64,000 bases of DNA, taken from assembly GCA_016125265.1 (NCBI GenBank), contig WGMC01000008.1, forward strand, positions 94,608-158,607, written 5' to 3'. The DNA is from Planctomycetaceae bacterium. GTDB taxonomy: Bacteria; Planctomycetota; UBA1135; GCA-002686595. Below are positions 7,685 through 17,384 of this stretch, piece by piece (the stretch's first letter is position 1; each line of letters opens with the position of its first letter). Under the pieces are notes generated by a model that was given only the letters and a program-made list of their open reading frames with translations, ran no database searches and was not told the origin of the DNA. The position numbers were made by a program, and so were the translations under genes.

Positions 7685-9133
7685 TCAGTTGGTGAGGAAC
7701 TCCGGCGGCAGTGGCCACAGGGCCAGCTCCTTTTCGCCTGCGCGCAGGATGCCCAAGAGCGCGCCGTCCGTGCGCGCGAGCACGAGCGCGCCGTGCCACT
7801 CGGCGCGGTCGAGGCCCATGCCGTCTTCGGTGCGCCACGCTCGCAGACTTCCGTCGTCGCGGCGCAGCGCCGTCCAGCGGCTTGCGGACACGGCGATCGG
7901 TTCCGTCGCGCCATCGGCCCACAGCAGCACGTCCTCGGGCGCGTCGGGGGCGCGGCGGCGGTCCTTCGGCCAGGACGCGTCGGCCGGCCAGGACGCCCCG
8001 GGTGTGCCCTCGAGCGCCAAGGTCGCCAAACCCTCCAGCGCGGCCGCGTCGGCGGCCTTCGGGACGGGCACCGCGCGGCCCTCGAATTCGAGTTCGCCGC
8101 CGGAATCCCGCGCGCCCTCCGGCGCGCGCAAGAGGTCCGCCGGTCCGAGCAGTTGCCCGTCGATGGCGAGCACCCAACCGCTGCGCGTGCGCTTGGAACT
8201 CCACAGCAACCCGCTCTCGAACGACAGCGCCGCGCGAGAAGGCCGCACCGGCGCACCGCCGGGCAACAGCGCCCCGGCGCCCACCGCGACCGACGGCCGC
8301 CACTCGAGCCACTTGGGATCCGCGCCGGCCGCGAGCGCAAACCGTTGGCCGGTGCGCGCCGCCGCGCCGCCCTCCGGCGGGGTCGCGAACGCGACGCCGC
8401 CCAACAGCAGCGACTCGAGGGACTCGAGGTCGAGCTGGATCCCGTCCAGCAGCCCGGCGCGCAGACTCAGACCGCTGGCCTCCCAAAAACGTGTGCGCGC
8501 GCGCACCAGCGGCGCGTACTCGGGCTCGATCCATAGGCGCAGTTCCACCGCTCCGCCGTCGCTGGTCAGGCCGACCGAAAGCACCCGTCCGACCGGCAGT
8601 TGGCGGTACTGGACCGGCGCGCCGACGGTCACGCCTCCGCGGCTCGGGGTTTCGAGCACGACCTCGAGGCCCCCGGCCGCATCGAGGGGAGCCGACGGCA
8701 AGCCCTCGAATTGGCGCCGCGCGCTGCCGCCGGGCGGGCCGGGCACGACCACCAGGTGCGGTCCCGCGAACAGCGTTTCCAAACCGCTGACGGCGCCGCT
8801 GGCGATGCGCGGGCGCTCCACCCAAAACCGCGAGCCCTCCCGCGCCAGCGGCACGGCGTCGCCATCCAGTTGCACAGCCAGTTCGACGCCGCCTAGGTCC
8901 TGCGCCAGCCCCACGGACGCCACGCGGCCCACTTCGACGCCGCGGTACCGCAGCGGCGCGCCGGGCGCGATGCCATGCCCCTCGGCCACACGCACACGCA
9001 CTTCGACGGCGGGCGCGCGCCAGGCCTCGTAGGCGAGCAACGCGAGCGCGAGCAGCGTGATCGCCGGCAGGATCCACGCGAGCGACCGCCCGGGCGGTGC
9101 CTCCACGCGTGCCAAGGGCAGGGGTTCGTTCAT
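7685..9133 (-). CDS. MCE-domain protein, PqiB-like
   Basis: The 482-aa protein has one N-terminal transmembrane helix (SLAWILPAITLLALALLAYEAW) followed by MCE/MlaD-type repeats. Two clear ones begin at APGAPLRYRGVEVGRV and TVGAPVQYRQLPVGRV. This is the arrangement of PqiB and related proteins that carry lipids between envelope membranes. It is shorter than enterobacterial PqiB and the C-terminal part is not recognisable. It starts at ATG 9133 inside an ATGA overlap with the upstream PqiA-like gene, so translation is coupled. No PqiC-like lipoprotein follows; the gene ends at the repeat island. Confidence 0.85.
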   Translation of the reverse strand: MNEPLPLARVEAPPGRSLAWILPAITLLALALLAYEAWRAPAVEVRVRVAEGHGIAPGAPLRYRGVEVGRVASVGLAQDLGGVELAVQLDGDAVPLAREGSRFWVERPRIASGAVSGLETLFAGPHLVVVPGPPGGSARRQFEGLPSAPLDAAGGLEVVLETPSRGGVTVGAPVQYRQLPVGRVLSVGLTSDGGAVELRLWIEPEYAPLVRARTRFWEASGLSLRAGLLDGIQLDLESLESLLLGGVAFATPPEGGAAARTGQRFALAAGADPKWLEWRPSVAVGAGALLPGGAPVRPSRAALSFESGLLWSSKRTRSGWVLAIDGQLLGPADLLRAPEGARDSGGELEFEGRAVPVPKAADAAALEGLATLALEGTPGASWPADASWPKDRRRAPDAPEDVLLWADGATEPIAVSASRWTALRRDDGSLRAWRTEDGMGLDRAEWHGALVLARTDGALLGILRAGEKELALWPLPPEFLTN

Positions 9134-9801
9134 CGTTTGCCGGTCCAGAGGGCGCGTTCGAAGAGCGCCCGGGGGTCGAAGAGCGCGGCCGCGGCGAGGC
9201 TCGCCACGACCACCAAGGTGAAAGCAACAGCGCCCGGGCCAGGTCGCACGCTCACGATGTCGCCGAGCTTGAGGCCGGCCACGAGCACGGCCACCAGCAA
9301 CACGTCGAGCATGCCCCAGCGCCCGGCCCATTCGAGGCCCACGAGCAGTCGCGCGCGGGCCGCACTCGAGAGGCGCTCGGGCGGTCGGCAGAGCAGCAAC
9401 AGTCCGACCAGCTTGAGCGGCGGCGCCAGCACGGAACACAGGAACACGGCCGCTCCCGCCAGCAGCGCGCCCTCCTGCAAGAGCGCCACCGACCCCGACC
9501 ACACACTCGCCTCCTGGCGGGCTCCGAACCGCGAGATTTCGAGCAGCGGCAGGGTGACCGCAAACGGAAAGAGCATCAGCGCGGATACGGCGGTGGCCGC
9601 GGCCCAGTGGTTGCGCCGGCCGGGCTGACCGCCGAGGCGCACGCCGCAGCGGGCGCAGCGGGCCCGTTGCCGGGGACCCAGGGTCGGCACCCGTTGCACC
9701 AGACCGCACGTGGCGCAGCCCGCCAGGGATACCGCCGCGCCGGCGGGCTCCTGGACTCCTGGCTGCGGCACTCCTGGCAGCAACGGTGCGTTTGCCTCCA
9801 T
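9130..9801 (-). CDS. PqiA-like integral membrane protein
   Basis: This 223-aa protein opens with a zinc-ribbon-like pair of motifs (CATCG and CARCG, residues about 29-53). About four transmembrane helices follow (for example ALMLFPFAVTLPLLEI, LLVAVLVAGLKLGDIV and AVAFTLVVVASLAAAALF). That matches one repeat of paraquat-inducible protein A, the partner of PqiB in inter-membrane transport. E. coli PqiA has two such repeats; this one has a single copy, like the YebS/PqiA half-size proteins. It is the first gene of a two-gene operon with an ATGA junction to the MCE gene. Confidence 0.85.
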   Translation of the reverse strand: MEANAPLLPGVPQPGVQEPAGAAVSLAGCATCGLVQRVPTLGPRQRARCARCGVRLGGQPGRRNHWAAATAVSALMLFPFAVTLPLLEISRFGARQEASVWSGSVALLQEGALLAGAAVFLCSVLAPPLKLVGLLLLCRPPERLSSAARARLLVGLEWAGRWGMLDVLLVAVLVAGLKLGDIVSVRPGPGAVAFTLVVVASLAAAALFDPRALFERALWTGKR

Positions 9802-9925
9802 GCGGCGGTCATCCTACGCAAGGGGGCGGTGGCCTCCCCCTTCGCGGCTCCCACTCCCCTGGAACGGCGGAGCGTGGCAGGATGCGCAGCCGCCCTGGGA
9901 CGGTTTCCGGGTCGGCCCCACGCAC

Positions 9926-11485
9926 ATGCACGTTTTCCATCCCCTCCTCCGTGCCCCTGGGCGCGTGTGTGCTGCCGCCCTCGGTGCGGCGCTTTGGTTT
10001 GCGCCCGCGGCCCCTGCGGCCCAGTTCGGCTCCCGCCCCCAGGCCGCCGAGCAGCGGCCCCAACCGGTGTGTGTGCGCGACGTGCAACTCGGCCTGGGCG
10101 AGGGCGCCGAGCGTGTCACGCTGCTGCTGGGCGGGGGCCGCATCCTCGGCCGCCAGGCGGCGGACGCGCCGCCGCCCCCGGGCCACATCCTCGTGGACGG
10201 CACGGGCCTGATCGCGCTGCCGGCCTTCGTCGACGCATTCACGACCCGCGGCGTCACCACACCGAGCCCGACCCCGGACCGCGATGAGGTGCAGGACCCC
10301 CGCGCGGACGTTTGGGTGGACATGCGCCCCGCCCTGCGGCGCGGACTGAACCCGGCGTTCCGGGCCGTCGACACCGCGACTTTGTCGGCCGAGCATTTGG
10401 ATGCCTGGCGCGCCGCGGGTTTTGGCTACGCACTGCAGTCGCCGTCGGGCGAGTTGCTGTCCGGCCGCGCGGCCCTGGTCTCGCTGCGCGAGGGCGCGCT
10501 GCGCGAAAGGGTCGTGCGCGGCGACGTGGCCATGCACGCGTCCTTCAGTTCGACCGGCGGCGGGTATCCCGGCACGCTGATGGGGCGCATCGCGCACCTG
10601 CGCCAGTTCGCCCTCGACGCCGCGCACTTCGCCGAGCTCAGCCGGCGCCAGGAGGCGGGTCTTCCGGGTCCTCGGCCGCCCTACGACCCGGATCTCGAAG
10701 TGGCCGCCCAACTGGCCAGCGGCGAGCTGCCGCTCTTGTGTGCGGCGGAGCGTCCCGCGGACCTGAGCCGCTGGCTGCGTCTGGCGGAGGAGTTCGGCTG
10801 GCGTCCGGTGGCCTTGGGCGGGCGGGAGCTGGGCGCCGACGCGGAGCGCCTCGCCAACCGCGGCCTCGCGGCGGTGCTCACCCTCGCCTGGGGCGACGAG
10901 GTCGACGACCCGCGCGAGCCGAAGAAAAAGAAGGACGCGCCGGACGGTCGCTCGAAGGAAGAGGCGGAACCCGAGCTTGCCACCGACGAAGTGCAAGTGG
11001 ACGCGGACGGTGGGGGCGACGAGCCCTCCCCCGAAACCGACGCGGCACCCGACGACGCGGAGGCAGCTTCAGCCTCGCCCAAGCCCTACGAGGAGCCCTT
11101 CGCGCTGCGTCTCGAGAAGCGGCTCGAGTGGGAGAAGCGGCGCGATACGGCGATTGCGCTCGCGCTGCGCGGTGTGCCCTTTGCCTTTGGCACGGCGGAC
11201 GAGGCGCCCGGCGACCTCTTGCGCAAGGTGCGAGAGCTCGTGGAGGCTGGATTGCCCGAGGAGGCGGCCCTCGAAGCGCTTTCCGACGGCGCCCGGCGTG
11301 TCTTGGGTGCGGGCGGGCCCCGCAGCCTCGACGACGGCTCCGATGCGAGCCTGGCCCTGTGGAGCGCGAACCCGTTGACGGACAAGAAGGCGCGGGTCGA
11401 GTGGATGATCGTCGAAGGGCACCTGTGGCGCGCGCCCGCGAAGAAGGAAAGCGGCGCCGGCAACAAGGACGAGGAGAAGCGCTGA
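9926..11485 (+). CDS. Degenerate amidohydrolase-like exported protein
   Basis: The 519-aa protein has a signal sequence (VCAAALGAALWFAPAAPAA) after ATG 9926. It shares the layout of the imidazolonepropionase-type amidohydrolase encoded next door: a beta-sandwich start, then LIALPAFVDAFTTRGV where active members have a PGxVDxHxH motif. The metal-binding histidines are absent, so it is probably not a hydrolase. An acidic, Lys-rich low-complexity insert lies at about 330-390. The stop overlaps the start of the active paralogue (TGATG at 11483-11487), suggesting that the two proteins are made together and may form a complex. Confidence 0.75.
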   Translation: MHVFHPLLRAPGRVCAAALGAALWFAPAAPAAQFGSRPQAAEQRPQPVCVRDVQLGLGEGAERVTLLLGGGRILGRQAADAPPPPGHILVDGTGLIALPAFVDAFTTRGVTTPSPTPDRDEVQDPRADVWVDMRPALRRGLNPAFRAVDTATLSAEHLDAWRAAGFGYALQSPSGELLSGRAALVSLREGALRERVVRGDVAMHASFSSTGGGYPGTLMGRIAHLRQFALDAAHFAELSRRQEAGLPGPRPPYDPDLEVAAQLASGELPLLCAAERPADLSRWLRLAEEFGWRPVALGGRELGADAERLANRGLAAVLTLAWGDEVDDPREPKKKKDAPDGRSKEEAEPELATDEVQVDADGGGDEPSPETDAAPDDAEAASASPKPYEEPFALRLEKRLEWEKRRDTAIALALRGVPFAFGTADEAPGDLLRKVRELVEAGLPEEAALEALSDGARRVLGAGGPRSLDDGSDASLALWSANPLTDKKARVEWMIVEGHLWRAPAKKESGAGNKDEEKR

Positions 11486-14211
11486 TGGGTGCGATGCAGA
11501 AGTTGAGCGTTTTGCTCGTGCTGGGGACCCTCGGCGGCGCGGTCTGGCCCCAGGATTCCGCGCCCGCCGAAATCGCGCCCACAGAGGCAGAGGGTGCGTC
11601 CCAGCAGACGTCGGACGTGGGCGACACCGAGGCCCCCGGCGGCGACGACGCCGAGCCGTTCGTCCCGCCGCCGGACGTCTACCCGCATCCCATCGAGCGC
11701 GACAGTGACCGCCAGCCGCGGCTCGTCACGGGCGGCAACGTGCTGATTGTCGGCGCGACCGTGCACGATGCGCTCGCGCCGGGACGACTCGCCGATGTGC
11801 TCGTCGTCGACGGCAAGATCGCGGCCATCGGAGAGGACCTGATCCCGCCCGAGGGCACCCTGACCGTCGAGGGCGCCGGCAAGCACCTGGCCCCCGGGGT
11901 CGTCGACGCGCACTCTCACATGGCCATCAGCGGCGGTGTGAACGAGGGCAGTGTGTCGATCTCCGCCGAAGTCGACATGGAGGACGTGATCGACGCGGAC
12001 GATCCGGCCCTCTACCGCGCCCTGGCGGGAGGTTGCACGACGATTCAGGTCCTGCACGGTTCGGCCAACGCCATCGGTGGGCAGGCCGCGCTCTTGAAGC
12101 TGCGCCGAGGAAGCACGGACGACGAACTCGTGTTCCGCGGCGCCCCGAAGGGCATCAAGTTCGCCCTGGGCGAGAACCCCAAACGCTCCAACTGGGGCAC
12201 GCCGGGCGAGCGCTTTCCCAGCTCGCGGCTCGGCGTCGAAGCGCTGTTCCACCGCGCGTTCGAGCGCGCGCGCGAATATCGCGCGGAACTCGAGCTCTAC
12301 GGGCAGGCCATCGCCCGCGGCGAAACGCCACTGGCCCCGCGCCGCGATTTGCGCCTCGAAGCCCTGGTTGCGATCCTCGAAGGCGATCTGGTCGTGCACG
12401 CGCACAGTTACCGCGCCGACGAGATCCTGATGCTGCTGCGTGTGGCCGAGCAATACGGCTTCAAGGTCGGTGTGCTGCATCACGTGCTCGAGGGCTACAA
12501 AGTGGCCCGCGAGATCGCCGAACACGGAGCTGGCACCAGCACCTTCAGCGATTGGTGGGCCTTCAAGATCGAGGCCTACGACGCAGTTCCCGGCAACGCC
12601 GAACTGTTGGACCGCGCGGGTGTGCTGTCCGGGATCAAGTCGGACAGCGACGAGCTGGTGCGCCACCTCTACCACGAGGCCGCGAAATCCGTCGGTTACA
12701 GCGGGTTGGACCGCGTGCGTGCCCTGCGGCTCGTGACGCTGCACCCGGCCCAACAGCTCGGTGTGGGCGACCGTGTGGGCTCCATCGAGGTCGGCAAGGA
12801 TGCGGACCTGGTGTTGCTCGATGCGGACCCCTTGTCGGTGCACTCCAAGGTGCTGATGACCCTGGTGGACGGCGAAGTCGAGTTCGAACGGCGCGACGCC
12901 TTCGAACTCGACTACGCACGCGCGAACTTGGTGCGACCTGAGTTCTCCGAACCGCCCGCGCCGGTGTCCCCCGAGGGACCGGTTGTCGCCATCGTCGGCG
13001 CGACTCTGCACACGGTGGAGCAGGGCATCATCGAGAACGGAACGCTGTTGATCCAAGGCGGCCGTATCGCGGCGCTCGGAGGCAGTGTCGCGGTGCCGGA
13101 CGGTGCCGAAACCGTGGATGCCTCCGGCAAGCACCTATTCCCCGGTTTGGTGGCACTCGACACGACGCTGGGCCTGCGCGAAATCGACTCGATCCGCGCC
13201 ACGCTCGACACGTCCGAGGACGGCGGCAACCAGCCAGACGTGCGTGTGTCCGCGTCGTTGCACGCCGACTCGGCGCACATCGGTGTGACGCGCGAGCGCG
13301 GGATCACCGTCGCACAGAGCGCGCCGCGCGGCCGCGGTCCGTTGCTCGGCCAATCGGCCGTATTGGCCCTCGACGGCGATACTTGGGAGGAGCTGCTGCT
13401 CGTCGACCGCGACATGCTGCACGTGCGTGTGCCAGGAGTGCCCAACACCAGCGAACCACGCCGCGGGCGCGCGCGCGGCGGCGCGGATGCCAGCACCAGT
13501 GACAAGGAGCTGGCCAACCTCGAACTCGCCTTCGAAGCTGCGGTGCAGTACGAGCGCTTGGTGCGCGAACGAACCGCGGACGGAGATCACCAACCGCCCT
13601 TCGACTCGCGCCTCGCGGCCCTCGTGCCCTACGCCACGGGCCAAAAAACCGTGGCCCTGTACGCGCAAAACGCCGCAACGCTGCTGCGCGCCGTCGAGTT
13701 CGCCGCCAAAACGAAGGTCCGCGCCGTGATCTACGGCGCGGCCGAGGGTTGGAAGGTAGCGGACGCCATCGCGTCGGCGGGAATACCCGTGGTCGTGGGG
13801 CCCGTGGCCGCTCTGCCCACCAGTGAATACGACCCCTACGACTCGCCCTACGCGAACGCCGCCGTGCTTTCCCGCGCTGGTGTGCGGGTCGCGATCGGCG
13901 CCGGCAACGACGACAACCCGCGCAACCTGGGATTCCACGCCGGCTTTGCCGCCGCCTACGGCCTGACGCCGGCCGCGGCCCTCGAAGCGGTCACGTTGGC
14001 GCCCGCACGCATCCTCGGCATGGAGGCCCAACTCGGCAGTTTGGCGGTGGGCAAGCGCACCGATCTGGTGCTCGCTGACGGCGACATCCTCGAGCCGACC
14101 ACGCGGATCCTGAACCTCTGGATCGCCGGAAAACCCGTCGATCTGGACAGCAAGCAGACTCGGCTCTACAAGCGCTACCAAGAGCGCTACGAGTCGGGCG
14201 GAGGCCGTTGA
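11485..14211 (+). CDS. Tandem-domain amidohydrolase (one active, one degenerate half)
   Basis: The protein is 908 aa with an N-terminal signal sequence and an acidic linker. The first amidohydrolase unit keeps metal motifs: PGVVDAHSHM near residues 130-150, VHAHSYRADE and GVLHHVLEG near 300-340, and an Asp in IKSDSDELVRH near 390. A second unit starts at about 510 (PEGPVVAIVGATLHTVEQG), but its HxH position reads FPGLVALDTTLGLR, so it has lost the metal ligands. It has a C-terminal VGKRTDLVLADGD composite-domain motif. It is the middle gene of a TGATG-linked operon. An exported hydrolase of cyclic amides or peptides is likely; the substrate is unknown. Confidence 0.85.
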   Translation: MGAMQKLSVLLVLGTLGGAVWPQDSAPAEIAPTEAEGASQQTSDVGDTEAPGGDDAEPFVPPPDVYPHPIERDSDRQPRLVTGGNVLIVGATVHDALAPGRLADVLVVDGKIAAIGEDLIPPEGTLTVEGAGKHLAPGVVDAHSHMAISGGVNEGSVSISAEVDMEDVIDADDPALYRALAGGCTTIQVLHGSANAIGGQAALLKLRRGSTDDELVFRGAPKGIKFALGENPKRSNWGTPGERFPSSRLGVEALFHRAFERAREYRAELELYGQAIARGETPLAPRRDLRLEALVAILEGDLVVHAHSYRADEILMLLRVAEQYGFKVGVLHHVLEGYKVAREIAEHGAGTSTFSDWWAFKIEAYDAVPGNAELLDRAGVLSGIKSDSDELVRHLYHEAAKSVGYSGLDRVRALRLVTLHPAQQLGVGDRVGSIEVGKDADLVLLDADPLSVHSKVLMTLVDGEVEFERRDAFELDYARANLVRPEFSEPPAPVSPEGPVVAIVGATLHTVEQGIIENGTLLIQGGRIAALGGSVAVPDGAETVDASGKHLFPGLVALDTTLGLREIDSIRATLDTSEDGGNQPDVRVSASLHADSAHIGVTRERGITVAQSAPRGRGPLLGQSAVLALDGDTWEELLLVDRDMLHVRVPGVPNTSEPRRGRARGGADASTSDKELANLELAFEAAVQYERLVRERTADGDHQPPFDSRLAALVPYATGQKTVALYAQNAATLLRAVEFAAKTKVRAVIYGAAEGWKVADAIASAGIPVVVGPVAALPTSEYDPYDSPYANAAVLSRAGVRVAIGAGNDDNPRNLGFHAGFAAAYGLTPAAALEAVTLAPARILGMEAQLGSLAVGKRTDLVLADGDILEPTTRILNLWIAGKPVDLDSKQTRLYKRYQERYESGGGR

Positions 14212-14528
14212 TGGGCGAGGCCAAGTCGATCGACGTGGAGTGCCCCTGCTGCCGTTCGCGGCTGCACATCGACGTATTGACGCGCTCCGTCCTGCGCGCC
14301 GCGTCTCCAGCCCAGGTGGACGAAATGGGGAAACCCGTAGTGTCGCCCAAGGATTGGGACCGGGCCCTGGGCCGGGTGAAGGAGCGCCATGCCGAGGGGG
14401 AGCGCTCGTTCGATGGGGCCCTCGAACGCGAACGCCGGCGGGCCGAGGACTTGGACGAGCTGTTCCGAAAGGCCGCAGCGAAGCGCGACAAGGAGTCGCG
14501 CGACGCCGACGGCGACTCGAATACGTGA
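14211..14528 (+). CDS. Small CPCC-motif protein
   Basis: The 105-aa protein begins DVECPCCRSRLHIDV, a short zinc-knuckle-like CPCC followed by a hydrophilic, helix-forming tail rich in Arg, Asp and Glu. The family is not one I can name. Its ATG overlaps the stop of the amidohydrolase gene (TGATG at 14209-14213), so it is the third member of that operon and is presumably translated by coupling. A single CxxC-type site may bind zinc or act in a redox role. Confidence 0.65.
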   Translation: MGEAKSIDVECPCCRSRLHIDVLTRSVLRAASPAQVDEMGKPVVSPKDWDRALGRVKERHAEGERSFDGALERERRRAEDLDELFRKAAAKRDKESRDADGDSNT

Positions 14529-14769
14529 TGGGAGGCCCGGCCAGTTCTGGACGATTGCTCCACAACCGGTCCGAAACGGCCGCAATTGCCCCGATAGTCG
14601 CGGAGCGGTCGGCCCAGAGGGCCGTCCCACGGGGGAGAGGACTTGATCCGGCGGCGGCGATTGGTGGAATAGGGGTCCTGAAACGGGCCTCCCTCTTGTC
14701 CACGCCCCGAGGTCCCTCGGCGAGGACCGGTCTGGGGGAGGCACGATCCCAAAACCCCCAACGAATCCC

Positions 14770-15105
14770 ATGAAGAAGATGCAACTGCTCGCGGCCGCCG
14801 CGACCCTCGGCCTGCTCGCCTCCTGCGTGGCCGGTCCGCACCAACTCCGCCGCACCGTGGACGACTGGGACCACAAGTTCTACACCGCCAATCCCTGGAT
14901 CGGCGCCGTGATGTCCGTGTTCGTGTGGCCCTTCGTCGGCTTCGGCGCGGCCATCGGCGACTTCTTCGTGGTCGACGCCTACCACTTCTGGTTCAAGGAC
15001 GCCTGGGACGGCAAGGGCACGGGCTTCGAGCACCTGCGCGTCGAGTCCGACCAGCAAGTGCAAAGCCTGCTGATCGACGGCGCGAAGTTCCTGCACCCGC
15101 GCTGA
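14770..15105 (+). CDS. Small lipoprotein, DUF3332-like
   Basis: The 111-aa protein starts MKKMQLLAAAATLGLLASC, a lipoprotein signal with Cys19 as the lipidation site. The mature part begins with HQLRRTVDDWDHKFYTANPW and has a hydrophobic hairpin (AVMSVFVWPFVGFGAAIGDFFVV). This layout recalls DUF3332-type bacterial lipoproteins, a comparison made from memory. The 241-bp gap before it (14529-14769) holds no gene that I can support, so it probably has its own promoter. Confidence 0.7.
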   Translation: MKKMQLLAAAATLGLLASCVAGPHQLRRTVDDWDHKFYTANPWIGAVMSVFVWPFVGFGAAIGDFFVVDAYHFWFKDAWDGKGTGFEHLRVESDQQVQSLLIDGAKFLHPR

Positions 15106-15229
15106 TTGCCATCGGCCCGCGCCCCGCGCGGGCGTCTGCCATTCCAGTGCGGACGACGGGCTCCCCGCTCACCCCCTTCGGTGGTGCGGGGAGCTCGCGT
15201 TTTTGGTCCGCCCTTCGCTGCCAGCGGCC

Positions 15230-15934
15230 CTATTGCGCTTCGGGGGCCGGAACGCCCGCTTCCTGCCGCAGCGCCGCGGAAAGCTCCGTCAAGAGACCGC
15301 TTTCCAGCCGGCGCGCGAACGTGCCGAACTCCGGCGCGTACCAGAGCAGCGAAACAAAGTCCGGCACACCCTCGGCGCCGGCGAGGGACAGGGTGCGCCA
15401 GACCTGGATCGCGCGCACGCGGCCCGCGGGCACGTCGATCCATTCGACGGGACCGCAGCGGTAACTGGCGAGGAGCAGTACCTCGCGGTCGCCGTCCGCG
15501 CGGCGCACGAACTCGCCCGTCCACTGTTTGCCGGACCAAAGGGGCCAGGCGAAGCTCGGGTCCACCGGGTCGAAACGCACGCGCCAATCGCCGTCCGATT
15601 CCCGCTCGCCCAACTGCCCGAGGTCGCGATCCAGCGCCAACCGGGTGCCCTTGTCCACATCCACGAGGTTCCAACCGCCGTCTTCGGCGGCTTCGACCCG
15701 ATAGCGCAGCCGCACGGTGGAACCGCGCACGAACTCGAACGTGTCGCCGTCTTTCCACGCGGGGGCGGCAAAACTCTCCTCGGACCGCGGCTCCTGGGCG
15801 GCGGGGACAAGGAGTCCCCGTCCGCTGGGTAGGGAGTCGGGGGCCGTGCGGCAGGCGCCGGCGATGAAGAGCAGGGCGGCTCCCACGAGCGGGCGCCACT
15901 TGGGGGCCGCGGCGTTTTGGATTCGGACGTGCAT
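15230..15934 (-). CDS. Exported lipoprotein, unknown function
   Basis: This protein of about 234 aa has a lipoprotein signal ending LLFIAGAC. The mature region is beta-rich (for example TVRLRYRVEAAEDGGWNLVD and WIDVPAGRVRAIQVWRT) without motifs I can assign. ATG 15934 is used; an in-frame ATG at 15952 would add six residues. It converges with the small lipoprotein gene upstream and is divergent from the LOG-family gene at 16089. Confidence 0.65.
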   Translation of the reverse strand: MHVRIQNAAAPKWRPLVGAALLFIAGACRTAPDSLPSGRGLLVPAAQEPRSEESFAAPAWKDGDTFEFVRGSTVRLRYRVEAAEDGGWNLVDVDKGTRLALDRDLGQLGERESDGDWRVRFDPVDPSFAWPLWSGKQWTGEFVRRADGDREVLLLASYRCGPVEWIDVPAGRVRAIQVWRTLSLAGAEGVPDFVSLLWYAPEFGTFARRLESGLLTELSAALRQEAGVPAPEAQ

Positions 15935-16088
15935 GGGGGGAGAGTATCGCATCCGCCGAAGCGCCCGGCGCCCTCGCGGCGCGCACCCCTTGGGCCGCGA
16001 CCCGCGGACGTCGCGCGGATGGGGTCGTCGGCCTCTGGGCCGGGTGCTCGCGCTGGATCCAAAACCGCCTGCGCGCTACGACTTGCGC

Positions 16089-16925
16089 ATGGCAGAAAGT
16101 CGATTCCGCGCCGTCAAGGCCTACAAGAACGAGGCCTTCATGGGCAGCCCCCATGCGCGCATGCTGCGCATCCTGGCCGAGTATTCCGAGCCGGAGAGCC
16201 GCTTCCGCGAGCTGAAGGTGCGCGACACGATCGTGATCTTCGGGTCGGCGCGGATCCCCTCGCGGGAAACGGCGCTGGCCGAGCTCGCTGCCGCGAAGGC
16301 GGATGGCGGCGACCTGGCCCGCGCCGAGCGCCGCCTGGAGATGAGCAAGTACTACGAGGCGACCCGGCAACTGGCCGCTCGTCTCACTACGTGGTCGAAG
16401 TCGCTCGAGGGCACGGACCGCCGCTTCGTCGTTTGCTCCGGTGGGGGACCCGGCATCATGGAAGCGGCCAATCGGGGGGCCTCGGAGGCCCGCGGCGACA
16501 ACATCGGGCTCAACATCTCGCTGCCGTTCGAGCAGAACGACAACCCGTACATCACGCGCAGGCTGTCGTTCGAGTTCCACTACTTCTTCATGCGCAAGTT
16601 CTGGTTCAGCTACCTCGCCAAGGCGATGATCGTCATGCCGGGCGGCTTCGGAACGCTGGACGAGATGTTCGAAGTGCTGACGCTGGTGCAGACCCTCAAG
16701 ATCAAGAAGAAGCTGCCGATGGTGGTGTTCGGTCGCGAGTACTGGAGCAAGGTGCTGCACCTCGAGCCGATGGTCGAAGCGGGCACGATCAGCCGCGAGG
16801 ATCTCGACCTGTTTTTCATGACCGACTCGGTGGACGAGGCTTACGACTATTTGGTTGGGTGGCTCGAGAAGAACGTGCTCTCCGTGGAGCGCAAGGTGCC
16901 GGACCCGGGTTTCCTGACCGGCTGA
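16089..16925 (+). CDS. LOG-family (lysine-decarboxylase-like) protein
   Basis: The 278-aa protein has the Rossmann-type motifs of the LOG/TIGR00730 family: IFGSARIPSRE, VVCSGGGPGIMEAANRGA and the signature PGGFGTLDEMFE. Family members remove ribose 5-phosphate from nucleoside monophosphates, for instance cytokinin riboside phosphates or purine nucleotides. It is longer than the minimal family form because of an N-terminal extension and a helical insert near residues 55-90. It matches the larger LOG subtype with the LPFEQNDN motif common in diverse bacteria. It is likely monocistronic. Confidence 0.88.
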   Translation: MAESRFRAVKAYKNEAFMGSPHARMLRILAEYSEPESRFRELKVRDTIVIFGSARIPSRETALAELAAAKADGGDLARAERRLEMSKYYEATRQLAARLTTWSKSLEGTDRRFVVCSGGGPGIMEAANRGASEARGDNIGLNISLPFEQNDNPYITRRLSFEFHYFFMRKFWFSYLAKAMIVMPGGFGTLDEMFEVLTLVQTLKIKKKLPMVVFGREYWSKVLHLEPMVEAGTISREDLDLFFMTDSVDEAYDYLVGWLEKNVLSVERKVPDPGFLTG

Positions 16926-17384
16926 ACAAATCGCCCGGGGAGCGCAGGGTTGGCTGTGGGGGGCGGCCGCCGCGGTTGGCGGCGGCGGGGCGCTGCGACG
17001 TGCCGGCGGCGGCGCGCGGCGGGCTTGCACAACACTTGCGTTGCGCCGTGCAACCGCCGAATTCGGCGTGAGTCATTCCCCTGGGCGGGTGGGGGCTAGG
17101 GATGGGGGAGCGCCGCGGCGGTTGTCGGCAACGCCGCCTCCTCCCCCCCGACCACCCCTGCTCCCGGGCCGTGCCCGGGCACGCGCACTCCCGGCGCAAC
17201 ACCCCTCCGACCGCCCCGAGCGCGGCTCCCCCGCGCTCCCTCGGGTGGAACCCGCGCTTCCGCTCGCACGGGGCCTGCCCAAGCCTCACACTGTTCGCCC
17301 CAATGCCGCCGCGCCGGGCTCTTTCGGGCCCTATGGCGCCTCCGCGCTGCATCCCACGCGGGTGGAGCGGCACCGACAATCGCC
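16926..17384. other. Gene-poor interval before icd
   Basis: These 459 bp carry G- and C-rich runs and no frame with protein-like composition. A perfect palindrome lies inside, and TTGCAC and GTGCAA near 17025-17053 form a loose inverted repeat. The icd promoter must lie here, but I cannot place it. Confidence 0.5.
17055..17068. promoter_or_regulatory. 14-bp perfect palindrome upstream of icd
   Basis: CGCCGAATTCGGCG reads identically on both strands. It lies 317 bp before the icd start and 130 bp after the LOG-family stop. It could be an operator or a chance palindrome; no second copy was noticed. Confidence 0.3.

Noticed and set aside
16926..17384. A plus-strand coding region of about 100 codons upstream of icd
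   Set aside because: Composition is Pro/Arg-rich with no conserved pattern, and the region is C-run dominated.
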